Shown here one piece after another: positions 32,985 to 44,534 of a stretch of 64,000 nucleotides of DNA (within the stretch, counting starts at the first letter, position 1; every line of letters begins with the position of its first letter). The stretch covers positions 67,751,478-67,815,477 of the forward strand of contig CM066738.1 in NCBI GenBank assembly GCA_033961575.1, given 5' to 3'. This stretch comes from Aselliscus stoliczkanus. Taxonomy: Eukaryota > Chordata > Mammalia > Chiroptera > Hipposideridae. The notes beneath the pieces are model-generated. The model had not been told where the DNA came from and searched no databases. It worked only from the letters and a program-made list of their open reading frames with translations. The position numbers and the translations under genes were made by a program.

Positions 32985-34470
32985 GAGATAATTGAGCACA
33001 TCCAGTAAGATGGCAGAATAGAAAGACGCTCTCCGAACTGCCTCCCAGGATCACATCAAAATTACAAACAATTTATACAACATTTAACCTCAGAAGTCTC
33101 CTGAACATTACATGAACAGAACCTCTAAACAAAGGATCTAAAGCGGAGGCCACGTCAAGTCTGGTAGGAGGGGCGCAGACGAGAGAGGTTGAGCCCCGTG
33201 AGGGATGACCCAGCTGTGTGGGGAGGCTTCTCCGGTTGGGGGAGAGACCCTCCGACCCCACACCAAGCTCACCAGCCCAGAGTTGCTTTGCCAGGAAGAG
33301 GAGTTCTACAATAGAAGGCAGTAAAAATTAGTGAGGACTCTCTTTACTCAGCACGGTGAGGCTGAGGGTGGCTGGAGAACCAGTGGGGTTTGTGCACGGG
33401 TTCGCTCGCAAGTGAGCACTCACCCGGTTCCTGTTGGAGGGAGTAACTGTGTGAGCTGGGCCCAGGTGCCTGTGGGGATGGATTGAACTGAGCACCTTTG
33501 GTGCAGAAGCTGGAGGTTTGGGGACCGTTGCTCCACTAGTGTGGAGCTTGCACATGAGCGGTAGACAGAATGACGGCCATTTTTTCAGGGTTGGGCCCTC
33601 CCACAGAAGGTCAGATCCGGGATCCCATTGATCTGGTGAACTTGGAGTACGAGTGCGTGCGTGCGTGCGTGCGTGCGTGCGCATGCGGCCTTGGATTCCT
33701 ACCCTCCGCCCTGCTTGTGATGCGTTGCCAAGGAAACGCCTGGCGGGTGCCCTCCGGCTCCATCAGGCTGCTCACTGAGATGCAGGAGTGCGCGAGCTGC
33801 CTTGGATCCCCACTCTCCTCCCTGCTTTTGCTGTGTTGCCAGGGAAACACAGGGCAGGTGCTCTCCAGCTGCATCAGTCTGTTCACTGAGACTCAGGAGT
33901 ACCTGGGCCCCCTTAGGTCCCCGCTCTCTGCACTGTTTGTGCAGAGTTGCAAGGCTGGGGATTGGCTGTTGGGCTGCTTAGCCTGATCTGCGGGCAGTTG
34001 ATAGGGACAGGCTGAGATGGGGAGTTTTCCTGAGAGTGTTGGGCAGGGAGCGGTGCACCTGTGTGATCCGATCGAGGCTTTCCTGGCGAGTTTGTGTGGA
34101 CTGATTGCTGGTGCAGAGTCCTTGCTGCTCTGACTGGTGGGGGCCACTAACCACATCAAGTGCTGCCTTGGGGGCTTGACCCACCCACATAGAGCTGTGT
34201 TGCCAGAGGCACCCTGAGACCCCGGTGCCTGCCCCACATCTCGACAGGCCACAGAGGGTTTTTGGGTTTTTTTTTTTGCAGTAGCAGACAACCTGCAAGA
34301 ACCTGTAAAGACATTCTTTTTTTTTTTTTTGGTAGTGAGCACGGTTTCAGAGCACACAGCAGCTAATAGTGGAAAGCTCTCTGCAAGCCTGAGCAAGTGG
34401 TCTGCAGATTAGAGAGGACGGAGAGCCCCCCCACCTGTTTCTTTTTTTTCTCCTTTTTTCTTTTTTTCTT
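32985..34470 (+). promoter_or_regulatory. L1 5' UTR (internal promoter region) with tandem monomers
   Basis: L1 transcription starts from an internal promoter in the 5' UTR. This region is much richer in G+C and CpG than its surroundings (for example the GTGC/GTGCG run at 33655-33682). It contains tandem units of 111 bp beginning CCTTGGATTCC (33689), CCTTGGATCCC (33800) and CCTTAGGTCCC (33911, partial). The layout recalls the monomeric promoters of rodent L1. Two long T runs near 34270 and 34315 and a C/T-rich block near 34425-34478 follow. Activity cannot be judged from sequence. Confidence 0.75.
33689..33959 (+). repeat. 111-bp tandem repeat, about 2.4 units
   Basis: The unit starts are spaced exactly 111 bp apart. 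Shared internal landmarks are TGTTGCCA(A/G)GGAAAC and CTCACTGAGA/TTCACTGAGA followed by CAGGAGT. Since 111 is a multiple of three, the plus-strand frame 33570-33986 stays open across the units and shows a 37-residue peptide repeat. Confidence 0.9.
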
Positions 34471-34489
34471 TTCTCCCCATTGTCACCAA

Positions 34490-37400
34490 TGCATAGATCC
34501 TCCAGACAGAAAATCAACGCTGACATAATGGCCTTAAATGACACTTTAGACCAGCTGGATTTAATTGATATTTTTAGAGCATTTCACCCCAAAGCTACAG
34601 AATATACATTCTTCTTAAGTGCACATGGAACATTCTCCAAGATAGACCACATGTTAGGCCACAAAAAAAGTCTCAACAAATTTAAGAAGATTGAAATCAT
34701 ATCAAGTGTCTTCTCTGACCACAATGCTATGAAACTAGAAATCAATTATAAGAAGAAATCTGGAAAGCTTACAAATACATGGAGGCTAACTAACATTCTA
34801 CTAAATAGTGAGTGGGTCAAAAATGAATACAAGGGGGAAATCAAAAGATAACTTGAGACAAACGAAAATGAAAACACCAGGAACAAAAATCTCTGGGATG
34901 CAGCGAAAGTAGTCCTAAGTTCATAGCAGTGCAGGCCTACCTGTAGAAGGAAGAAAAATCTCAAATCAACAGACTCTCTTTACACCTAGGGAACTCGAAG
35001 AAAAACAGCAAACCAAGCCTAAAGTGAGTATAAGGAAGGAAATAATAAAGACCAGAGCAGAAATAAATGAAATAGAGAACAAAAAAAACAATACAAAAGA
35101 TTAATGAAACCAAGAGTTGGTTTTTTTGAAAAGATAAAATCAACAAACCCTTAGCATGACTAAACAAGAAAAAGAGAGAGAGAGAACCCAAATTAAAATC
35201 AGAAATGAAAGAGGAGAAGTGACAACAGATACCACAGAAATACAGAAAATTTTAAGAAAATACTATGAGCAACTATATGGTAACAAATTCGACAATCTGG
35301 AAGAAATGGATAAATTTCTAGAAGCATACAATCTACCAAGTCTGAACCAAAAAGAAACAGAAACTCTGAACAGACTGATTACTTCCAAAGAAGTTGAATC
35401 AGTAGTCAAAAATCTTCCAACCAACAAAAGCCCTGGACCAGACGGTTGGTTACACAGGAGAATTTTACAAAATATCCAAAAAAGAATTAGTACCTATTCT
35501 CCTCAAACGATTCCAAAACGTATAGAAGGAGGGAAGGCTCCCAAACTCTTTCTATGAAGCCACTATCACCCTGATTCCGAAGTCAGGCAAACATATTACA
35601 AAAAAGGAAAACTACAGGCCAATATCACTAATGAACATAGATGCAAAAATTCTCAACAAAATATTAGCACACCGAATTCAGCATCTCATTAAAAAGATCA
35701 TACACCACGACCAAGTCAGATTCATTCTTGGTATGCAAGGCTGGTTCAATATCCACAAATCAATTGACGTAATACATCACTTTCATAAAATGAAAAATAA
35801 AAATCACATGAACATATCAATAGATGCAGAAAAGGCATTGGACAAAATCCAGCAGCCATTTATGATAAAGACTCTTAACAAAGTGGGAATGATGTGATCA
35901 TATCTCAACATAATAAAGGCCATATATGATAAGCCCACAGCAAACAACGTACTCAATGGGGAAAGGCTGAAAGCATTCCCCTTAAGATCAGGAACAAGAC
36001 AAGGCTGTCGCTTTCATCACTTCTATTTAACATAATTCTGGAAGTTCTAGCCACAACAATCAGACAAGAAAATGAAATAAAAGGCATCCAAATTGGAAAA
36101 GAGGAAGTCAAATTGTCATTATATGCAGATGACATGATACTATATATAGAGAATCCCAAAGACTCCACCAAAAAACTCCTAGAACTGACACACGAATTTG
36201 GTAAGGTAGCAGGATACAAAATTAATATCCAGAAATCAGTGGCGTTTCTATACACCAATAATAAACAATCAGAAGAAGAAATCAGGAAATCAATCCCCTT
36301 TGCAATTGCTTCAAAACAATCAAATATCTAGGAATGAATTTAACTAAAGAAGTAAAAAGACCCGTAGTCAGAAAATTATGAGACACTAAAGAGAGAAATC
36401 AAAGAAGATACAAATAAATGGAAATACATACCATACTCAGGGATAGGAAGAATTAATATAGTTAAAATGTCAATACTACCTAAAGCAATATGTAGATTCA
36501 ATGCATTTCCAATCAACCTACCAAGTACATTTTTCTCAGAAATAGAACATAGAATCCTAAAATTTATATGGAGCCACAAAAGACCCCGAATAGATATGAC
36601 AATGTTGAGAAATAAGAACAAAGTGGGAGGCGTCACACTACTTGACATCAAAACATACAAAAAAAAAAAATACTACAGGGCCAGCCGAGTGGCGCAGTGG
36701 TTGAGCGCTGGTCTTAGGAGGCCAGTGGCCCCGGTTCGGGTCCCACATATGAGGGCCAGTGACACTGACCTCAAAAACAACAACAACAAAAAAACATACT
36801 ACAAGGCTACAGTCATCAAAACAGTATGGTAATGGCATAAAAACATACACATAGACCAATGGAATAGAATAGAGAGCCCAGGAATAAACCCATCTATACA
36901 CGGTCATTTATCTGTGACAATGGAAGCAAGAATTTACACTGGAGTAAAGACAGTCTCTTTAATAAATGGTGCTGGGAAAATTGGACTGACACGTGCAAAA
37001 AACTGAAATTAGACCAGCTACTTACACCATATATGAGAACAAACTCAAAATGGATTAAAGACTTAAATGTCAGACCAGAAACTATAAAACTCCTAGAAGA
37101 AAATATAGGGAGTAAGTTTGCAGACATTACCCTGAGTAATATTTTTAGTGATATATCCCCTCGGGCAAGGAAAATAAAAGAAAAAATGAACATATGGGAT
37201 TACATCAAACTTAAATGTTTCTTCACAGCAAAGGAAATCATCAATAAAACAAGAAGGCAGCCTACTGAATGGGAGAATTTATTTGCCAGCGATGTATCTG
37301 AGAAGGAGTTGATATCCAAAATTTATAAAACACTCATGCAATTCAACACCAAAAAAACAAACAACCCAATTAAAAAATGGGCAGAGGATATGGAGAGGCA

Positions 37401-37989
37401 TTTCTCCAAAGAGGACAGACAGATGGCCAATAGGCATATGAAAAAATGTTCAACCTCACTAATCAGCAGAGAAATGCAAATAAAAACCACAATGAGATAA
37501 CACCTCACTCCATTCAGAATATCTATCATAAATAAATCAACAACAAGAGCTGGCGAGGGTGTGGAGAAAAGGGAACCCTGGTGCACTGTTGGTGGGACTG
37601 CAAATGGGTGCAGCCATTATGGAAATCAATATGGAGGTATCTGAAAACACTGGAAATGGAACTGCTCTATGACCCAGCAGTTCCACTCTTGGGAAGCTAC
37701 CCAGAGGAATCCAAGACGCTAATTCAAAAAAAATATATGCACCCCTGTGTTGATTGCAGTGCTATTTACAATAACCAAGACTTGGAAACAACCGAAATGC
37801 CCATTGGTAGATGACTGGATTAAGAAACTCTGGTACGTTTATACAATGGAGAATTACTCCACTATAAAGAAGAATGCAATTGTACCATTTGCAATGATAT
37901 GGATGGACCTAGAGACTATTATGTTGAGTGAAATAAGTCAGTCGGAGAAAGACAAATGCCATATGATCTCACTTATATGTGGAATTTGA
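34490..37989 (+). pseudogene. L1-A ORF2 remnant (endonuclease C-half, RT, C-terminus)
   Basis: The first segment (34480-34851) holds SAHGTFSKIDHMLGHK and SDHNAMKLEI, the second half of the endonuclease with its catalytic SDH motif. The next (35156-35557) has the linker and the start of RT with [13 protein letters not shown]. Then [10 protein letters not shown] (one change from [10 protein letters not shown]) near 35826 and [10 protein letters not shown] at about 36113-36142. The C-terminal part follows from 37033 to the stop at about 37989. Stops or frameshifts near 34850, 35557, 35897, 36010 and 36330, and a SINE, break the frame. No functional enzyme. Confidence 0.93.
36678..36790 (+). mobile_element. 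Short SINE in L1-A ORF2
   Basis: GGGCCAGCCGAGTGGCGCAG ... GGTTCGGGTCCCACATATGA ... ACTGACCTC and an (AAC)n tail. TACTACA before and CATACTACA after form the duplication, though a run of 12 A at 36659-36670 blurs the left side. Confidence 0.92.
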
Positions 37990-38466
37990 AAAACTGAATG
38001 AATGAGCAAAAGAAACAGAAACAGTCTCATAGATATAGAGGAAAAACAGGGTTGCTAGTTGGGAGGGGGGTGGGGATGAGGGAGAAGGGGAAAGAATTAG
38101 ACAGCACAAATAGGTAACTACAGTATTATCACAGGGATATGAAAGACAGTTTGGGGAATATAATGTTGTTAAATTTTGTGGGGTGTCAGATGGTCACATG
38201 TTTTGTCAGGGAGACCAGTTCATGGATGGGGTAGAGGCTTGATCACTGCACTATATACCTGAAATTGATGTTGTACAACATTGTATGCCAACTGTAATTG
38301 AATATATAGATCGTCACGGTATGTGGGTTATACAGTGGAAGGGAGTCAAAGGAATTGTAATAGATACTATGATATAGGGGTGATGAGTGGGGGGGAGAAT
38401 TGGGGGCGGGGGTTTTCACTGAAGGGTAAAAAGTGTAACTATTGCAATTTGTTGTATACCTGAAGC

Positions 38467-38468
<2 letters not shown>

Positions 38469-38519
<51 letters not shown>
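38469..38519. repeat. (TA)n microsatellite between two L1 copies
   Basis: About 25 TA repeats where the A-rich tail of L1-A would be, directly before the start of L1-B. Confidence 0.95.
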
Positions 38520-38520
<1 letters not shown>

Positions 38521-38524
<4 letters not shown>

Positions 38525-40671
38525 CATACACCACAATCAAGTGGGATTCATTCCTGGTATGCAAGTCTGGTTCAATATACGCAAATCAATTAACATAATA
38601 AATCACGTTAACAAAATGAAAAATAAAAATCATATGATCATATCAATAGATGCAGAAAAGGCATTTGACAAAATTCAGCAGCCGTTTATGATAAAAACTC
38701 TTAGCAAAGTGGGAATAGTGAGATCATATCTCAACATAATAAAGGCCATATATGATAAGCCCACAGCAAACATCGTACTCAATGGGGAAAGGCTAAAAGC
38801 TTTCCCCTTAAGATCAGGAACAAGACAAGACTGCCCACTTTCACCACTTCTATTCAACATAGTCCTGGAAGTTCTAGTCACAACAATCAGACAGGAAAAT
38901 GAAATAAAAGGCATCCAAATTGGAAAAGAGGAAGTAAAATTGTCATTATATGCAGATGATATGATACTATTTATAGAGAATCCCAAAGACTCCACCAAAA
39001 AACTGCTAGAACTGATTAACGAATTTGGTGAGGTAGCAGGATACGAAATTAATATCCAGAAATCAGTTGCATTTCTATACATCAATAATAAACAATCAGA
39101 AGAAGAAATCAAGAAATCAATCCCTTTTACAATTGCTTCAAAACAATAAAATATCTAGGAATCAATTTAACTAAAGAAGTAAAAGACCTGTACTCAGCAA
39201 ATTATGAGACACTGAAGGGAAATCAAAGAAGATACAAATAAATGGAAATACATACCATGCTCATGGATAGGAAGAATTAATATAGTTAAAATGCCAATAC
39301 TACTTAAAGCAATACATAGATTCAATGCAATTCCAATCAAACTACCAAGGACATTTTTCTCAGAAATTAAACATAGAATCCTAAAATTTATACGGAGCCA
39401 CAAAACACCGCGAATAGCTACGGCAATGTTGAGAAATAAGAACAAAGTGGAAAGCATCACATTACCTGACATCAGAACATACTAAAGTTTACAGTAATCA
39501 AAACAGTATGGTACTGGCATAAAACCAGACACATAGACCAATGGAATAGAACAGAGAGCCCAGGAATAAACCCATCTATATATGGTCATTTAATCTATGA
39601 CAATGGAAGCAAGAATTTACACTGGAGTAAAGAAGTCTAATTAATAAATGGTGCTGGGAAAATTGGACTGACACATGCAAAAAAATGAAAATGGTCCACC
39701 TACTTACACCATATACGAGAACAAACTCAAAATGGATTAAAGATGTAACTGTAATACACGAAACCATAAAACTCCTAGAAGTAAACATAGGGAGTAAGTT
39801 TGCAGACATTACCCTGAGTAATATTTTTACTGATATATCCCCTCGGACAAGGAAAATAGAAAAAATGAACATCTGGGATTACATGAAACTTAAAAGTTTT
39901 TTTCACAGCAGAGGAAATCATCAATAAAACAAAAAGACAGCCTACTGAATGGGAGAAGATATTTGCCAATGGTATATCTGAGAAGGGGTTGATATGGAAA
40001 ATTTATAAAACACTCATGCAATTCGACACCAAAAAGCAAACAACCCAATTCAAAAAAGGGCAGAGGATATGAAGAGGCATTTCTCTAAAGAGGACATACA
40101 GATGGCCAACAGGCATATGAAAAAATGTTCAACCTCACTAATCATCACAGAAATGCAAATAAAAACCACAATGAGATACCACTTCATTCCAATCAGAATG
40201 GGTATCTTCAACAAATCAAGAAACAACAAGAGCTGGTGAGGGTTTGTGGAAAAGGGAACCCTGGTGCACTGTTGGTGGGACTGCAAATTGGTGCAGCCAT
40301 TATGGAAATCAGTATGGAGGTATCTCAAAAAATTGGAAATGAAACTACCGTATAACCCAGCAATTCCACTCTTGGGAATGTACCCAGAGGAATCCATGAC
40401 GCTAATTCGAAAAAATATATGCACCCCTATGTTTATTGCAGCGCTATTTACAATAGCCAAGACTTGGAAACAACCAAAATGCCCATTGGTAGATGACTGG
40501 ATTAAGAAACTCTGGTACATTTATACAATAGAGTATTACTCTGCTATAAAGAAGAATGAAATTGTACCATTTGCAACGATATGGATGGATGTAGAGACTA
40601 TTATGTTAAGTGAAATAAGTCAGTCGAAGAAAGACAAATACCATATGATCTCACTTATATGTGGAATTTGA
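38521..40671 (+). pseudogene. L1-B ORF2 remnant (RT to C-terminus)
   Basis: The longest single ORF2 frame in the window, read through to 39149, contains [25 protein letters not shown] (the usual RQGCPLSP has G changed to D here) and [10 protein letters not shown]. After a frameshift the C-terminal half continues in pieces at 39291-39485, 39685-39927 and 40246-40671, the last ending EISQSKKDKYHMISLICGI before a stop. Domains before RT are missing because the copy is 5'-truncated. Confidence 0.93.
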
Positions 40672-41196
40672 AAAACTGAATGAACCAGGAAAGGAAACAG
40701 AAACAGTCTCATAGATATAGAGGAAAACAGGGTTGCTGTTTGGGAGGGTGGTGGGGATGAGGGAGAAATGGAAGGATTTAGACAGCATAAATAGGTAACT
40801 ACAGTATTGCCACAGGGATATATGTAAGACAGTTCGGGGAATATAATAATGTTGTAAAAATTTTCTGGAGTGTCAGATGGTCACATGTCTTGTTAGGGAG
40901 ACCACTTCATGGATGGAGTAGAGGCTTGATCACTGCACTGTATACCTGACATTGATGTTGTATAATATTGTATGCCATATTGAATATATAGATAGTCACG
41001 GGATGTGTATTGTATGGTGGAAGGGAGTCAAAGGAATTGTAATAGTATGATATGGAGGGGAGGAGTGAGGGGGAGAATTGGGGGAGGAGGTTTGTCACTT
41101 TGAGGGGTAAAAAGTATAACTATTGTACTGTGTTGTACACCTGAAGCTAATTAAAATAAATAAATTAAGAAAAAAAAAGATCTGAGAGAAGAAAAA
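38521..41196 (+). mobile_element. 5'-truncated L1 in tandem with L1-A (L1-B)
   Basis: It begins abruptly in the RT region (ATCATACACCACAATCAAGT) and runs to a 3' UTR and A-rich tail at about 41140-41196. It has the same orientation and family as L1-A. I see no clear target duplication of its own, so it may have landed in the tail of L1-A or formed by recombination or template switching. Confidence 0.9.
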
Positions 41197-41214
41197 TAAA
41201 ATGCTAGTTTGGGG

Positions 41215-41609
41215 ATGCCAGCGGCCCCAGTTTGGATCCTACATATCAGGGCCAGTGACCCTGCCCTCTGCAACTAACAACAGCTCCACCTGGAGCTGGG
41301 CTCTGTGAGTCCTGGCGACAGTGTAGGCTACAGCCCCTGCTGCAGTGGACTGCCATAGGCTACAGTGAGTGACCGGCAGCCAGCGTGAGCTGCCAATAGC
41401 TGTGGTGAGAGACCATCCAGAGGCCAGTGACCAATCTGCCTCATCCAGGAAGAGCGCAATGATGATACCAACATGGGCCAGTGAAGCAACGTCCTCCGCA
41501 ACTAGACTGAAGAACAAAAAGAAAGCAACTTGTCTGTTCACCTTCCCCGATTCCCCAGTGCTGTTCCCCTCCCCCAATTTCCCAATAAAATCTTTAAAAA
41601 AAAAAATGA
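41215..41609 (+). mobile_element. Long SINE, right part (split by L1 block)
   Basis: It continues from 32984: GCCAGCGGCCCCAGTTTGGA, AGGGCCAGTGACCCTGCCCTC, TGCAACTAACAACAGCTCC, and the end CAATTTCCCAATAAAATCTTT plus poly-A. At the point where the short SINE has its poly-A (after CTGCCCTC), this form goes on for about 340 bp. Confidence 0.95.
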
Positions 41610-41623
41610 AAGAAAGAATACTG

Positions 41624-43179
41624 TATTTGAAGCCAGAAAATTTAGGTTCCATGGCTAAAATGCTGGCTGTGTGGCTTTTGTTAAGTCCCTTAGCAGTTTT
41701 GCTTTCACAGTTTTGTCTTCCCTAAAGATGTGAATAGCTATTATAACAGTCTGGATTTGTTTTGAGGCAAAACAAAATGACTATAAAACACTTAAAAATC
41801 TGTAGTGTATTATACAGATGTTATTTGTTTACTATTTTATTATCTCTTAGAACTGTTTCCTACTGTTTTTACTTTTACATGTTGGTACCAAGTGGCTTAA
41901 ATGATCAGGAGGCTCATTTTTTACTCTTTATTTACCTTATAAGTACAGATGAGAGTTGAACCAGTCAGACTCCTTTGTTGTACTGTACTTAGATCAGAAC
42001 TTTCACACCCTCTATTAGGGTAAAGGAAAGCAATATCTTATTTGAGTTTTGCTACAATCTGTATATCAGATCTATGATTACTTCTGGGATGCTAAGACAG
42101 AACACTCGATGCCTCCAAAGTAAATAATTCTCAAGGCCTTCTTCTAACTGTTGGGACATATAAATGAATACTCTATGAAGATTCCTGCCTTTACTTGGCT
42201 TCCTGGGAGAATTCTGCTTGCTATAAAATCTAGTAAGGTTGGGACACTTGGATCTTATTTAAAAGAGTTTTTGGAATGTTCCTATGCAGCAGTTCAAGTC
42301 TATGCAATTGTTAAAATCCTGTCTGCCTTGAATATAGAAAGAATCCATCTGTTCACCACTGTTGAAGAAATTCTTCTCAAATGAAATTTGTGATAATTAT
42401 CTGTAAGTTAACCTTCTTCTGTAGTGAAATTAGTCTGGTTTTGGTCAAAACTAATTTTAAAAATAGCATGCATTTCTTCCCTAATAGTTGACTAATGATT
42501 TTTCCTTTGTGGCGAATAATAAAAGGAGACAGGACATGTCTATTAAAAGGCTGAGTTGAGACTAATGAAACTATTACTGATGAAGCTCTATTTTTATACT
42601 AGTTGTTCATTACATGCAATGGGAATTTGTGTTCCCAGAGAACTGTAAAAACTCAGAAAAAGCATGGCTCATGTACAGGCATATGTTTTGAGCAAGTGTG
42701 CAGGGTCCAAAATTCTGTATCTTGGGAAAGTTTCACATAGAAAATGCTAAGTAAGAGTTTTTAGATACAAGAAGTTATTTGTTCGTGGAGTTTTCTTCTT
42801 AGGAAAATTTTTAGAGTGATAAACTTTTAAGACTAAGGTGGTAAGACACAACCTTTTTGGGTCTCTATTACTCAACAGGAAAGGCAATACTTCATTGATA
42901 AGGTACTACCATTTCCTGATTGTAGGAACTATTTGTTACCCATGCCTTTGAAACTTTCTGTGGCATCTGGTGTATAGTTGTCTCTATAGTTAGGGAATCA
43001 GTTACAAGGAGTGAGAAATAACTTATTATTGTCAATGTAGTGCCAGGTCAGGTGAAAAATATGGATGCTACTTTAATAAAGCTAAAGAAATAGAAAAAAG
43101 GGAGATTTTAACTTCCTGAAACTTTATTCGAGGTCTCCTTTTAAAAATATATATATTTGGTAAAAATTCAAATTGTCTT
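41624..43179. other. Unassigned sequence, no gene seen
   Basis: Short open frames only (41762-41959, 42151-42384), without known motifs. Confidence 0.55.
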
Positions 43180-43600
43180 TGGCACAGTTTTATGCCATAT
43201 AAGTGACATATAATAAACTGCACATATTTCAAGTGTACAATTTGATAACGTTTGACATATGTACACTCAAGAAACATAATGAAAGTATATATCACCTGCA
43301 AAAAAATTTGTGACCATTCGGAATTCCTTTCTCTTTCCTGTCATCTGCTTCATCCCCAAATAATCACTGTAAATTAGTTTGCATGAACTTGATGTTTACA
43401 TAAGTAGAATCGTGTGTTTTTCTCTCTGCTTCTTTCATAATTATTTTGAGATTCATCCATATTGTTACATGTACTTGTATCTATAGTTTGTCATTTTTTT
43501 TAAATTGTTGAATAGTTTTTCATTATGTGGATTTACCACAATTTGTTTATCCAGTCAAATACTGATGGACATTTAATAAACTTCCACCTCAATTTCCCTA
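43180..43600 (-). mobile_element. Old L1M 3' UTR
   Basis: AAGTGACATATAATAAACTG, TTTCAAGTGTACAATTTGAT, TTTGACATATGTACACTC, AATCACTGTAAATTAGTTTG and TTGTTTATCCAGTCAAATACTGATGGACATT are ordered landmarks of an L1M 3' region in reverse. Confidence 0.75.
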
Positions 43601-43884
43601 AAATTTTTCTCTTTAGAAGGGAGAGAAGGCATTAAAAGGAGCACAATGATGAACTTAAATCTAACCAACAAAACCAAGTAGTCAAGTGCCTGTTGGAATA
43701 ACCATGGGAAAAAATGAACATAAGCCTCAGTGAATTTGTTATAACCTAGTCAGACAGGTATTAGACTTTAAGAAAACAGATTTCAAAAAATTTAGTAACA
43801 TAAAAGCATTTATCTACTTTATCAGTAATGTACGAATTAGAGAGGCTAAACTGCTAAAATATATAGAGATTCAAACATGTAATG

Positions 43885-44534
43885 TGTCATGTCCTGCACA
43901 ACAGAGCAGTGGAAGTGCTAGAAGGGATGGCAAAAGGTTAAGAAAGAGAAAGAGACACAAATGAGAGCAAAAATGCACATGGGGCCAGAGGACTCAAGTC
44001 TCATGGACTGAGCTCCGAATCGGGTCTGAGTGCTCCTCTTATTGTCTCACACACAAGAAAGGATCAATGTATCTTCTATGGTCTGTTAGTCTCATATCTG
44101 AGAACTTAGCTCAGGGCCAAATCACCCATGCCTGCAGGCTGCCATTACCGAAAATCCCACAATGTGCTTAGTTATTGTACATGTACCTCTCTAAGAGACA
44201 GAAACCTCTTATGCTGAAACTCACTAATAAGACTACACAGAGGGCAGATGTTATTAAGTCCATAAGCAGGCTGTCAGCTCCAAGACCAGGGGTCTGTGCC
44301 CACTCTCATCAACTACGTTATTTCTCCTTATGGAGCCCACATGAATGTGCCTGTCTTAGGTTGTTCTTCCCTTGAGGAATCTTATATGTCATTGACTAAC
44401 CGGCCATCTTCTGGGGCCAAACAGAGTAGGCATAATGTTAAAGCAATGTCCCTAAAAGGATCTGTCTTTATAGACACTCCGCTCTTTATGGGAAGGTGCA
44501 TGGGGGCAGACAGGTAGGCTGCTGCGTGACAACA
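43885..44534 (-). repeat. ERV 3' LTR
   Basis: Bounded by TGTCAT at 43885 and AACA at 44534 on the plus strand, so the LTR reads TGTT...(A)CA in its own direction. It aligns along its length with 50465-51562 apart from the SINE there. At 44038-44043 the poly-A signal position reads AATAAG in sense, against AATAAA in the other LTR. Confidence 0.92.

Larger units (their letters stand above)
32985..38468 (+). mobile_element. L1 with 5' UTR, missing ORF1 (L1-A)
   Basis: It starts at the L1 5' end (AGTAAGATGGCAGAATAGAA near 33006), runs through a CpG-rich 5' UTR to about 34470, then passes directly into the second half of the ORF2 endonuclease at about 34490. ORF1 and the endonuclease N-terminus are absent. 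ORF2 then continues to about 37989, followed by a 3' UTR to 38468. Together with L1-B it lies between TAAAAGCTGGTTTGGGG (32968-32984) and TAAAATGCTAGTTTGGGGA (41197-41215), an imperfect duplication of SINE sequence. A SINE at 36678 interrupts it. Confidence 0.9.

Noticed and set aside
33893..34396. Open frame of 167 codons (-) in the L1 5' UTR
   Set aside because: It lies in GC-rich 5' UTR where stops are rare, has low-complexity Lys runs from the T tracts, and no known domain.
38442..39149. Single 235-codon gene with an unusual N-terminus
   Set aside because: The N-terminal IYIYIY part is TA microsatellite read-through. The rest is L1 ORF2 RT.
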